Positions 16,891 to 25,200 of a stretch of DNA of 59,209 bases are shown one piece after another. The first letter of the stretch is position 1. Every line of letters starts with the position of its first letter. The notes under the pieces were generated by a model. That model had not been told where the DNA came from. It did not search any database and was given only the letters and a program-made list of their open reading frames with translations. A program made the position numbers and the translations under genes. The DNA lies in the NCBI RefSeq assembly GCF_014654675.1, contig NZ_BNBC01000015.1, forward strand, positions 1-59,209, written 5' to 3'. The stretch is from Streptomyces spiralis. GTDB taxonomy: Bacteria; Actinomycetota; Actinomycetes; Streptomycetales; Streptomycetaceae.

Positions 16891-18345
16891 TTACGGGCGA
16901 AACGCACCCGGGTGGGTCTGCTCGCGCACCGACACGTACTGCTGGCGCACCGCCTGGCCCACCGCCAGTTCCTCGCCCGGCTCCAGGATCTGGGCGACGG
17001 CGCCCTGCCAGCGCGGCGGGGTGCGCGGGTCGAGAGTGCCCTGCGACACGCCGAGCGCCCACGCGGCCTGCCGGGCGGCCCCGATCGCGGCGTAGTCCGC
17101 GGGCTGCGGGACCACGACCTGCGCGCCGAACAGCGAGGGCGCCACGGCCTGTACGGCGGGCAGCTCGGCGGCCGGTCCGAGCAGGAAGACGCGCCGCACC
17201 TCCACGCCCCGCCCGCGCAGCACGTCCAGTGCGTCCGCGAGCCCGCACAGCATGCCCTCGAACGCGGCCCGCGCCAGGTGCTCCGGCTTCATCGACTCGC
17301 GCCTGAGGCCCGCCAGAGTCCCCGCCGTGTGCGGCAGGTTCGGGGTCCGCTCGCCCTCCAGATACGGCAGGAGGACCAGCCCGTGCGCGCCCGGCGTCGA
17401 CTTCATCGCCAGGTCGGACAGGCCTTCGAGGTCGGGCAGCCCCAGCAGTTCGGCGGTGCCGCGCAGCGCCCGTACGGCGTTCAGGGTGGTGACGACGGGC
17501 AGGTGCATGCCGGTGGCGTCGGCGAGCGAGGTGATCATCCCGGTCTGGTCCACCAGCGCCTCGGGGTGGACGGCCATCACCGAGCCGGAGGCGCCCAGCG
17601 AGACCACCGCGTCACCGAGACCCAGGCCGAGCCCGAAGGCGGCGGCCATGGTCTCCCCGGTGCCGGCGGAGATCAGCAGCCCCTCGGGTGTCGTACCGGC
17701 GGCATCCGCCGGGCCGATCACCTCCGGCAGCGCGGCCTGGTGACCGAGGGCCAGCTCCACCAGGTCGGGCCGGTAGGCGCCGGTGGCCGCCGACCAGTAG
17801 CCGGTGCCGGAGGCGCCGCCGCGGTCGGTGGTCCGCCGCACCGGCCGGCCGAGCAGCTGCCACACCAGCCAGTCGTGCGCCTGCATCAGCAGGGCGACAC
17901 GCCGAGCGGCGTCGGGTTCGTTCTTCGCGAGCCAGCGCAGCTTGGTCACGGGCTGCGCGGCCTGCGGAACGCATCCCACGGCCTGCGCCCAGGCCTCCCG
18001 TCCGCCGAGCGCGTCGATCAGGTCGGCCGCGGCGACCTGGGCCCGCCGGTCGCCGCCGACCAGCGCGGGCCGCACGGTGGCGCCCTGCCCGTCCAGCGGG
18101 ACCAGCGCGTTCTGCTGGGCCGAGACGCCGATGGCCTGCACGCCCTCCAGCAGTCCGCCGCCCGCGGCCTCCCCGAGCGAGAGCAGCCACGCCTGCGGAT
18201 CGACGTCGGCAGGGCGGCCTCCGCCCTCGGGGCTCTCCACCGGATGCGGCGCGTAGCCCTGCCTGAGCACGGCCCCGGTGTCCGTGTCGCAGACCACGAT
18301 GCGAGTGAAATCGGGTGAACTGTCCAACCCGGCGACTATCCCCAT
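16891..18345 (-). CDS. FGGY-family carbohydrate kinase (xylulokinase-like)
   Basis: A 484-aa sugar kinase of the FGGY fold, the length of XylB. The N-terminus GIVAGLDSSPDFTRIVVCDTDTG is the phosphate-1 loop of the actin-like fold. GVSAQQNALVPLD and PALVGGDRRAQ cover the substrate and catalytic aspartate region, and LISAGTGETMAAAFG with VVSLGASGSV the phosphate-2 loop. The C-terminal half holds LVLLPYLEGERTPNLP and the adenosine-binding region. It phosphorylates a pentulose or related sugar; which one is undetermined because no isomerase or transporter gene adjoins it. The ATG at 18345 gives the canonical N-terminus; no clear ribosome site is seen. Confidence 0.85.
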   Translation of the reverse strand: MGIVAGLDSSPDFTRIVVCDTDTGAVLRQGYAPHPVESPEGGGRPADVDPQAWLLSLGEAAGGGLLEGVQAIGVSAQQNALVPLDGQGATVRPALVGGDRRAQVAAADLIDALGGREAWAQAVGCVPQAAQPVTKLRWLAKNEPDAARRVALLMQAHDWLVWQLLGRPVRRTTDRGGASGTGYWSAATGAYRPDLVELALGHQAALPEVIGPADAAGTTPEGLLISAGTGETMAAAFGLGLGLGDAVVSLGASGSVMAVHPEALVDQTGMITSLADATGMHLPVVTTLNAVRALRGTAELLGLPDLEGLSDLAMKSTPGAHGLVLLPYLEGERTPNLPHTAGTLAGLRRESMKPEHLARAAFEGMLCGLADALDVLRGRGVEVRRVFLLGPAAELPAVQAVAPSLFGAQVVVPQPADYAAIGAARQAAWALGVSQGTLDPRTPPRWQGAVAQILEPGEELAVGQAVRQQYVSVREQTHPGAFRP

Positions 18346-18410
18346 GACCAAAATTCTGCCGCACCGGAGAGCTTGCTCGGGCCGTGGGCGCGGGATCGGC
18401 GAGACACGCC

Positions 18411-18710
18411 CTACGTGGCGCTGGTGCCCCAGTCGTCCGTGCCGCCGGTGCCGCGCTCGCGCAGCGAGCGCACGCGCCGGGCGACGGAGTCGGGCATCCG
18501 GTCGCCGACCCTCTCGCTCACCGCGTGGTACGCCCGGCCCGCGAACTGGCGGCCCTGCTGCGCCGCGCTCTCGGCGGTGTTGCGCACCGCCGGGTTCTGC
18601 GCGACCTGCCGCGCGGACTTCCGGAGCTGTTCGTAGCGCTCACGTCCCGCCCTCGTGCCCAGTACGTAACCGACAGCCAGTCCTGCGATGAACACGAGCC
18701 GGTAGCGCAT
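18411..18710 (-). CDS. Small membrane-anchored YtxH-like protein
   Basis: A 99-aa protein. The N-terminal RLVFIAGLAVGYVLGTRAGRERYEQL has a glycine-rich hydrophobic segment followed by a charged amphipathic helix, the pattern of YtxH-like proteins of Streptomyces. The C-terminal half is helical and charged. A membrane-tethered cytoplasmic or surface role is likely, and no biochemical function is known. The ATG at 18710 has AAAGGGTGG upstream. The gene lies between the kinase gene and the tRNA cluster. Confidence 0.75.
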   Translation of the reverse strand: MRYRLVFIAGLAVGYVLGTRAGRERYEQLRKSARQVAQNPAVRNTAESAAQQGRQFAGRAYHAVSERVGDRMPDSVARRVRSLRERGTGGTDDWGTSAT

Positions 18711-18855
18711 GGCTGCCACCCTTTCTTGCCTCGACGTCGTTGCCGGAGGGAACCGATTGGCGGAGCACCCCCCTGCTTGCGCTAATGTATGTGTCGCAGC
18801 GAGCGAGCGCCCCCTGGCCAATACCCAGGTAGGCACGTTCGATGCAACGAGGCAT

Positions 18856-18928
18856 TCCTCCGTAGCTCAATTGGCAGAGCAGCCGGCTGTTAACCGGCAG
18901 GTTACTGGTTCGAGTCCAGTCGGGGGAG
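18856..18928 (+). tRNA. tRNA-Asn (GTT), copy 1
   Basis: Seventy-three bases fold as a cloverleaf. The acceptor TCCTCCG pairs with CGGGGGA (18921-18927, one T-G wobble) and the discriminator is G18928. The anticodon stem CCGGC/GCCGG encloses CTGTTAA with anticodon GTT at 18889-18891, and TTCGAGT forms the T loop. CCA is not encoded. Confidence 0.95.
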
Positions 18929-18933
18929 CTCGG

Positions 18934-19006
18934 TCCTCCGTAGCTCAATTGGCAGAGCAGCCGGCTGTTAACCGGCAGGTTACTGGTTCGAGTCCAGTCG
19001 GGGGAG
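18934..19006 (+). tRNA. tRNA-Asn (GTT), copy 2
   Basis: Identical in all 73 bases to the first tRNA-Asn and separated from it by only five bases (CTCGG), so the pair is presumably one transcript. The anticodon GTT is at 18967-18969. CCA is not encoded. Confidence 0.95.
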
Positions 19007-19017
19007 CATGCTGAACG

Positions 19018-19039
19018 AGGACCCTTCGGGGTCCTTTTT
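19018..19039 (+). terminator. Intrinsic terminator with UUCG tetraloop after the tRNA-Asn pair
   Basis: AGGACCC (19018-19024), TTCG loop, GGGTCCT (19029-19035) and a T-run to 19039. This is a textbook factor-independent terminator 11 bases after the second tRNA and is unusually canonical for Streptomyces. Confidence 0.9.
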
Positions 19040-19285
19040 CATGTCCGCTTTCCTGCCCGCCTGCTTGCCGTGGGCCTCGCCGTGGGACTCCCGGTCTCCG
19101 GCCCGGCTTCCCACCGATCCGTCCCGTCGCGGGGGAACCATCGCGGTCCCGGCGGAGTCCTCAAGGTCGTGAAGACCATCAAGGTCATGAAGGGCCGCGG
19201 TAAGCCGACCATGGCGAAGCAGGAGATCGTATGAGCGGCTATGCTGCGGCAGACGGCGCGTACAAGTGTGCGCGACACGCCGCAC

Positions 19286-19362
19286 GGGGCGGTAGCTCAG
19301 CCGGTTAGAGCAGCGGACTCATAATCCGTCGGCCGTGGGTTCGAGTCCCACCCGCCCCACCA
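19286..19362 (+). tRNA. tRNA with CAT anticodon (tRNA-Met elongator or tRNA-Ile2)
   Basis: The acceptor GGGGCGG pairs with CCGCCCC (19352-19358), the discriminator is A19359, and CCA is encoded at 19360-19362. The anticodon stem GGA/TCC encloses CTCATAA with anticodon CAT. A CAT anticodon means elongator Met, or Ile2 if C34 is converted to lysidine by TilS. The GAGCAG…CGGCC D-arm and variable-region context reads more like Ile2 to me, but sequence inspection alone does not decide. It is not an initiator tRNA because the first base pair is formed. Confidence 0.9.
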
Positions 19363-19482
19363 GGCGCTCTGCGTGCAGAAGCGTTTCTATCCGCGGAAAC
19401 ACGCGGACCGGGGCCGCCACGCGGGCGTGGTGGCCCCCGTTCACTCGTCAGGACCAAGACCCGAACATGGTGGCCCGTCCGA

Positions 19483-20271
19483 CTACTCCTGTCGGGGGTT
19501 CGGCTTGAGTACGGCGAAGATCGCGCCCGAGGTGTCCGCCAGCCAGGCGATCCTGCCGACGCCCGGCACGTCCGTCGCCGGCATCGGCACCGAGCCGCCG
19601 TTCCGCTCCGCCCTCCGCGCGGTCTCGTCGGCGTCCGCGACCGCGAAGTACGGCACCCAGCCCGGCTCCAGGCCCCCCTCCTGCAGCGGCGCCACCCCGC
19701 CGAAGGACGTGGCCTGCTGGTCCCCGTCCCGGAGGCTGAGCACCCGGTACGTCATCCCGGGCGCCTGCATCTCCTGTGAGCGCCACCCGAAGAGGTCGCG
19801 GTAGAAGGCGATCCCCGCCTCCGGGTCCGGCACGTGCAGCTCCACCCACACCAGCGTGTCGTCCTCGGACGTCCGCTCCAGCCCCCCTCCCGGCGTCCCG
19901 CCCGGCTGCAACGCCGCGAACCTGGCTCCCTGCCGGTCGGTGAGCTGGGTGATCCGTCCCCCGCCCGGGATGTCCATCGGCGCCGCCCGCACGGTGCCGC
20001 CGCCGCGCTCGACGGCGTCGGCCGTGGCCCGGGCGTCATCGGTGCGGAAGTACACCGTCCAGGCGCTCCTCGCGCCCTCCTCGGTGAGCGGGCCCAGCGC
20101 GGCGACGGTGCCGCCGTCCTTCTGGAAGAACCCGTACCCGCCGGCCTCGGACCCCGCCGGGACGAACCGCCAGCCGAAGACAGCGCCGTAGAAGGCGGCC
20201 GCCCGGTCGGTGTCCGGACTGCCGAGGTCGATCCAGCAGGGTGATCCGTGGGTGAAGTCTGTGCCGAGCAT
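19483..20271 (-). CDS. Two-domain VOC (glyoxalase/bleomycin-resistance fold) protein
   Basis: A 262-aa protein with two tandem VOC domains. The first begins HGSPCWIDLGSPDTDRAAAFYGAVFGWRF, and the second VWVELHVPDPEAGIAFYRDLFGWRSQEM repeats the pattern. Each carries the FY…FGW signature typical of the 'glyoxalase-like, hydroxylase' subgroup of Streptomyces. Metal ligands at the usual positions are not clear, so the activity (isomerase, resistance or binding protein) is unknown. The ATG at 20271 follows GGAGGG at ideal spacing and starts MLGTDFTHGSP; an in-frame extension to 20313 is unnecessary. It is monocistronic. Confidence 0.85.
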   Translation of the reverse strand: MLGTDFTHGSPCWIDLGSPDTDRAAAFYGAVFGWRFVPAGSEAGGYGFFQKDGGTVAALGPLTEEGARSAWTVYFRTDDARATADAVERGGGTVRAAPMDIPGGGRITQLTDRQGARFAALQPGGTPGGGLERTSEDDTLVWVELHVPDPEAGIAFYRDLFGWRSQEMQAPGMTYRVLSLRDGDQQATSFGGVAPLQEGGLEPGWVPYFAVADADETARRAERNGGSVPMPATDVPGVGRIAWLADTSGAIFAVLKPNPRQE

Positions 20272-20498
20272 GCGCGTCCCTCCGACGACGGCTCCGCGGG
20301 ACCACTCATCCATCGGCGGCCCCGCACGACGCCGGCCACGATGCCCACCTTCGGCCGCCCCGCCCTCACATCCGGTCCGGCGGGCCGGGGCGATTCATGC
20401 TCCGGAGTGACGAGCGATCACATGATTGCCATGGGCATGTCATCCATGCATTCACAGCGCGTGGACTTCTCACAGCCGAGCGGTGGCCGACGCCGTGG

Positions 20499-20654
20499 TC
20501 AGGCGTCGGCGGCGTCGGCCGTCTCGGGGAGGTCGTCGCGGTCGCCCTCGGCCTGGGAGGGCGTCGGGTACGGCGTGTCTGGCAGCTCGGCGACGCGCCG
20601 GGCCTCGTTGTCGTCGCGCTCGCCTTCGGCCTGGGAGGGGGTGCGTTCTCTCAT
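20499..20654 (-). CDS. 51-aa acidic protein with an internal duplicated motif
   Basis: A short ORF starting MRERTPSQAEGERDDNEARR and ending in an acidic Ala/Asp tail. The ATG at 20654 has AGGAG 8 bases upstream. The motif TPSQAEGERDD (residues 5-15) recurs as TPSQAEGDRDD (31-41), so the protein is two copies of one unit joined by a short linker. It is highly charged, likely unstructured and has no cysteine or membrane segment. I recall similar TPSQAEG proteins as hypothetical genes of Streptomyces, without known function. It follows mbl on the same strand after a tandem repeat. Confidence 0.7.
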   Translation of the reverse strand: MRERTPSQAEGERDDNEARRVAELPDTPYPTPSQAEGDRDDLPETADAADA

Positions 20655-20760
20655 GGTGGCGACTCCTGCGGACGGGGCTGGTCACTCGGCGACCGGGTAC
20701 CCCCGAGCGCCGGGCGCACCCCGTACGACCCGTGCTGCGTGGCATGTGCCGTGCGCCCGA

Positions 20761-20830
20761 TGCGGTGCGCGCGGTGCGGTGCGCGCGGTGCGGTGCGCGC
20801 GGTGCGGTGCGCGCGGTGCGGTGCGCGCGG
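20761..20830. repeat. Five perfect tandem copies of a 14-bp unit
   Basis: TGCGGTGCGCGCGG is repeated five times without change (starts 20761, 20775, 20789, 20803, 20817); degenerate copies flank both sides. It lies 28 bases beyond the mbl stop and about 105 bases before the start of the 51-aa ORF. The alternating purine/pyrimidine GCGCGC cores could adopt Z-DNA. Copy number is probably variable between strains. Confidence 0.95.
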
Positions 20831-20858
20831 TACGGCGCCGTCGAAGGCGCACCCCCGG

Positions 20859-21902
20859 CTACGCCCCCAGCGGGTCGAGGACCAGTGGCTCCACCTTGCC
20901 CTCCAGCATGTCGCCCAGGCCCTGGACCGCGCAGACGTCGGGGCGTTCGGCGATGTTGACCGGCATGCCGGTGGCCTCTCGGAGCATCTGGTCCAGGCCC
21001 GGGAGGAGGGCGGAGCCGCCGACCATCATGATGCCGCGGTCGGCGAGGTCGGCCACCAGGTCCGGCGGGCAGTCACGGAGCACCTTGTAGATGCCGTCGA
21101 GCACGGTGGTCAGCGGGGTCTGGATGGCCTCCCGCACCGCGGCGGTGTCGACCAGGACCGAGCGGGCGAGGCCGGTCGCCACGTCCCGGCCGTGGATCTC
21201 CGTGGACGCCGGACCATCGGCGGTGAGCCCGTTGCCGTGCAGGGCCACCTGGAGGGGCCGGACGGACTGGCTGGGCAGCATCAACGCGTGCTCGTGGCGC
21301 AGGTGCTGCACGATCGCGCGGTCGACGGCCTCGCCGCCGACGGGCATCCGCTGCGCGGTGACGATCGAGCCCAGGGAGAGCACGGCCACCTGGGTGGCGG
21401 CGGCCCCGCACACCAGGATCATGGTGGCCTCGGCCCGCTCCACGGGCAGCCCGCAGCCGACGGCCGCGGCGATCAGCGTGTCGACCAGTTCCACGCGGCG
21501 GGCGCCGAGCCCCACCAGCGTCTCGATCGTGGCCCGCTGGGCCAGCGGGTCGGCGTCGTGCGGGGTGCAGGCCGCGGCCCGCAGCCGGGGCCTGCGGCGC
21601 AGCGAGCGGCGCATCCGGTCGCCGAGGAGGTGCCGCAGCATACGCTGCGCCATCTCGATGTCGACGACCGTGCCGCCGGAGACCGGGCGGACGACGCGGA
21701 TGTAGTCGGGGGTGCGGCCGGTCATCCGCTCCGCGAACTCGCCGACCGCGATCAGTGCGCCGTTGCGGGTGTTCACGGCGGCCACCGAGGGCTGGTCGAC
21801 GACGAGCCCGGCGCCCTTGACGTACACACGGGTCCGGGCGGCTCCCAGGTCGACGGCGAAGTGACAGCGGCGCAACTGCTCCAGACTGGCGGTCGCGGTC
21901 AT
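20859..21902 (-). CDS. mbl: MreB/Mbl-like actin homologue with degenerate nucleotide site
   Basis: A 347-aa actin-fold protein of the MreB/Mbl family; MreB homologues of Streptomyces act in spore-wall synthesis. The start ATG 21902 follows GGGAGGAT. The nucleotide-binding motifs are altered: phosphate-1 reads FAVDLGAARTRVYV rather than DLGTANT, phosphate-2 reads LVCGAAATQVAVLSLGS rather than DIGGGTTD, and the segment holding the catalytic glutamate (EEP in MreB) reads VDTLIAAAVG. The adenosine motif GIMMVGGSALLPGLD is preserved. Filament formation without normal ATP turnover is inferred. Gene context recalls mbl of S. coelicolor, hence the symbol, but it could be a separate MreB-like paralogue. 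Confidence 0.75.
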   Translation of the reverse strand: MTATASLEQLRRCHFAVDLGAARTRVYVKGAGLVVDQPSVAAVNTRNGALIAVGEFAERMTGRTPDYIRVVRPVSGGTVVDIEMAQRMLRHLLGDRMRRSLRRRPRLRAAACTPHDADPLAQRATIETLVGLGARRVELVDTLIAAAVGCGLPVERAEATMILVCGAAATQVAVLSLGSIVTAQRMPVGGEAVDRAIVQHLRHEHALMLPSQSVRPLQVALHGNGLTADGPASTEIHGRDVATGLARSVLVDTAAVREAIQTPLTTVLDGIYKVLRDCPPDLVADLADRGIMMVGGSALLPGLDQMLREATGMPVNIAERPDVCAVQGLGDMLEGKVEPLVLDPLGA

Positions 21903-22251
21903 GGCAGATCCTCCCGAGAGCGCGGGCCGTGGCGGCCGCCGGGCTGCGGCCACATAGGCATCGTGCGGGCGGCGGGGGAGTGGGCGCCTGTTCAAGGGGG
22001 CCGGGCGGGTGCCACTGGACGAGTGCATTTTACGGTTATCGGCCGAATAAGCACCAGATAAGCGTCAAGTTGGGCGGCTTGCCCGTGGCGGGAACCTGCC
22101 ACGGCACTCATCCGCCACCTCCCGTCAACTCCCGTACCGCACAAGCCCTCTGACACTCTTCGCACCAGCTGTCGCACCAGCAGTCGCAGCACTTCACGGC
22201 ACTCACTGGCACTCGACGCAGCGTCCGACGAAGAGACGAAGAGAGGCACGG
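21903..22251. other. Divergent intergenic region between mbl and the subtilase gene
   Basis: About 350 bases that must hold both promoters. An AT-richer island (TTTTACGGTTATCGG at 22028-22042, and ATAAGCACCAGATAAG) is the likeliest promoter region. Near the subtilase start, TCGCACCAGC occurs twice (from about 22157). No clear palindrome or ORF is seen. Confidence 0.4.
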
Positions 22252-25200
22252 ATGAGCAGAGGACCAGGCGGACGGAGAGCGACCCTGCTGTCGTCCCTCC
22301 TGTCGGCCGGACTCGTGACCGCCCTGCTGCCCATGGGACAGGCCGCCGCACAGCAGGCGGCCGCCCGGCAGAACACCGCACCCCGGACCGAGGCCGGCAC
22401 CCCCGGCAACGCCCGCTCGGTCACCCTCGTCACCGGTGACAAGGTCACCGTCACCGACCTCGGCGGCGGGAAGAAGACCGTCTCGGTGCGACGGCCGCAG
22501 GGCGCCACGGGAGCCGTGCGCACCCAGGTCGCGAACGGCACCGTCACCGTCGTACCGGACGAGGCGCGGCCCTACCTCCGGGCGGGTCGGCTGGACCCGC
22601 GGCTGTTCGACGTCGGTGAGCTGCTGCGACAGGGACTCGGCGACGCGAGCACCGGCGAACTGCCGCTCATCGTGACCTACGGCAAGAACGCCCGCATGGC
22701 GACCCCGCGCGGGGCGGAGCGCACGCGGAACCTCGCCAGTGTGCACGGGGCCGCCGTGAAGGCGGGCAAGGGACGGGTGTTCTGGCGGGAGTTCACCGGA
22801 CGGGACGACGACCGGGGGCGCACCCCGCACGGCACCTCGCAGGACGGCAGGAGCCTCGCGCCGGCGAACGGCATCGACAAGGTCTGGCTGGACGGACGGG
22901 TCACCGCCGCCATGGCCGACAGCAACGCGCAGATCGGGACGCCGACGGCATGGGAGGCCGGGCTCACCGGCAAGGGGGTCACCGTCGCCGTGCTGGACAC
23001 CGGCGTCGACACCTCCCACCCCGACCTCGCGGGACGGGTGAGCCGGACCAGGAGCTTCGTCGACGGCGAGGACGTCGCCGACCGCAACGGCCACGGCACC
23101 CATGTCACCTCCACCGTGGGCGGCAGCGGCGCCGCTTCCGACGGCAGGGAGAAGGGCGTCGCCCCGGACGCCACGCTCGCCGTCGGCAAGGTGCTCGACG
23201 ACCAGGGGTCCGGCAGCGAGTCGCAGATCATCGCCGGGATGGAGTGGGCCGCGCGGGACGTGCACGCGCGGATCGTGTCCATGAGCCTGGGCTCCACCGA
23301 CCCCAGCGACGGCACCGACCCGATGGCGCAGGCCGTGAACACCCTCACCGAGGAGACCGGCGCCCTGTTCGTGATCGCCGCCGGCAACACCGGGGCACCC
23401 TCCTCCATCGGCTCGCCCGCCGCGGCCGACGACGCCCTCACCGTCGGCGCGGTGGACTCAGCGGACCAGGCCGCCTACTTCACCAGCGCCGGACCCCGCT
23501 TCGGGGACAACGCGCTCAAACCCGACCTCTCGGCCCCCGGTGTCGACATACTCGCCGCCCGCTCCCAGCTCACCGAGGGCAGCGGCTACTACACCTCCAT
23601 GAGCGGCACCTCCATGGCCACGCCCCATGTCGCCGGGGTCGCCGCCCTGCTCGCCCAGGAGCACCCCGACTGGAGCGGGGCCCGGATCAAGGACGCGCTG
23701 ATGTCGTCGAGCAGGCAACTCGACGCGTCGGCGTACGTGCTGGGGGCGGGCCGGCTCAGCGTCCCGGACGCCGTGGACGCCCGGATCACCGCCACCGGCA
23801 GCGCCGACCTCGGCTTCTACCGCTGGCCGTACCCCGCGAACAAGCCGGTCACCCGCACGCTCACCTACACCAACTCCTCCGACCAGGACGTGCGGTTGGC
23901 GCTGTCGGTGCGGGGTGCCCCGGACGGCGTCGCCACGCTCGCCGACTCCACGCTCACCGTTCCCGCGCACGGCACCGCCTCCACGACCGTCACCGGTGAC
24001 GGCGCCAAGGCCGAGGTAGGCGACACCAGCGGGCAGATCGTCGCCTCCGCCGCCGGCACTCCCGTCGCGCACACCGCGTTCGGGCTGGTCAAGGAGGACG
24101 AGCGGTACACGCTGACCGTGCACGTCAAGGACCGCGACGGCGCCGCCGCGGCCGCCGACCTCGCCGTGCAGCAACTCGCCGCCGGTACCGACCCGTTCCC
24201 GGTCCACGTCGGCGACTTGGGCACCCTGGAACTGCGGCTGAAGCCGGGGACGTACAGCGTGACCTCCTTCCTCGACGTGCGCGGCAGCCACGGCGCCGAC
24301 TCGCTCGGCCTCGGCTTCCTCGCCGCCCCCGAGATCACCCTCGACCGGGACCGCGAGATCACCCTGGACGGACGGCGGCTGCGGGAGATCCGCGCCGACG
24401 TCAGCCGCCGCACCGAGACCCGGCAACTGCTCATGGAGTACGACCGGAACGCGGGCGGCTCCGACCTGTTCGACGCCGTCCAGGTGCCCCTCGCCTACGA
24501 CAGCGTCTTCGCCGCGCCGACGGCACCCGTGAAGCAGGGCACCTTCGAGTACCGGACCGTGTGGCGGCTCGGCAAACCGCTGCTGGAGGTCAAGGGCGTC
24601 GGCGACGCGGTCGTACAGCCGGGCGGCACCCTCGTCGAGGGCCGCAGCAGGCTGCCCCTGGTCGATGTGGGCGCCGGGGACTTCACCGGCCAGGACGTGC
24701 GCGGCAAGGCGGTCCTGGCCCGGCTCGCCGACGGCACCGAGCCGGCCGCGCTGGCCCAGGCCGCGCAGGACGCGGGCGCCAAGGCGCTGTTCGTGACCGA
24801 CGACGCACCCGGCCGGCTGACCGCCTGGTGGGGCACCGACGACAACGCCGACCGGCCCCTCCAGATCGCCACCGTCGACGCCGCCGACGCCGCCCGGCTG
24901 CGCACCGCCCGCGAGGTCGACATGACGGGCACCCGCGACACGCCGTACGTCTACGACCTCGCGGACGGCCATCCGGGAGCGATCCCCGACCGCGACCTGA
25001 CGTACGCGCCCACCGGCCGCCGGCTCGCCACCGTCCGGGCGCGGTTCCATGCCGCGCAGCCGGCGGAGGGCGGCGAGTTCCGGTACTCGATCACCGACAC
25101 CTTCCCGATCGGCCTCGGCTTCCAGGAGCGGATCGACTACCCGGCCGAGCGCACCGACTACGTCTCCACCGGACCCGGCCAGCTCTGGCACGAGTCCGTG

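Noticed and set aside
18856..19006. Tandem repeat interpreted as a CRISPR-like or attachment-site duplication
   Set aside because: Each copy is a complete tRNA-Asn gene and the spacer is only 5 bases, so no array or integrated element lies between them.
20761..20830. CRISPR array
   Set aside because: The repeats are contiguous 14-mers with no spacers and no cas genes nearby.
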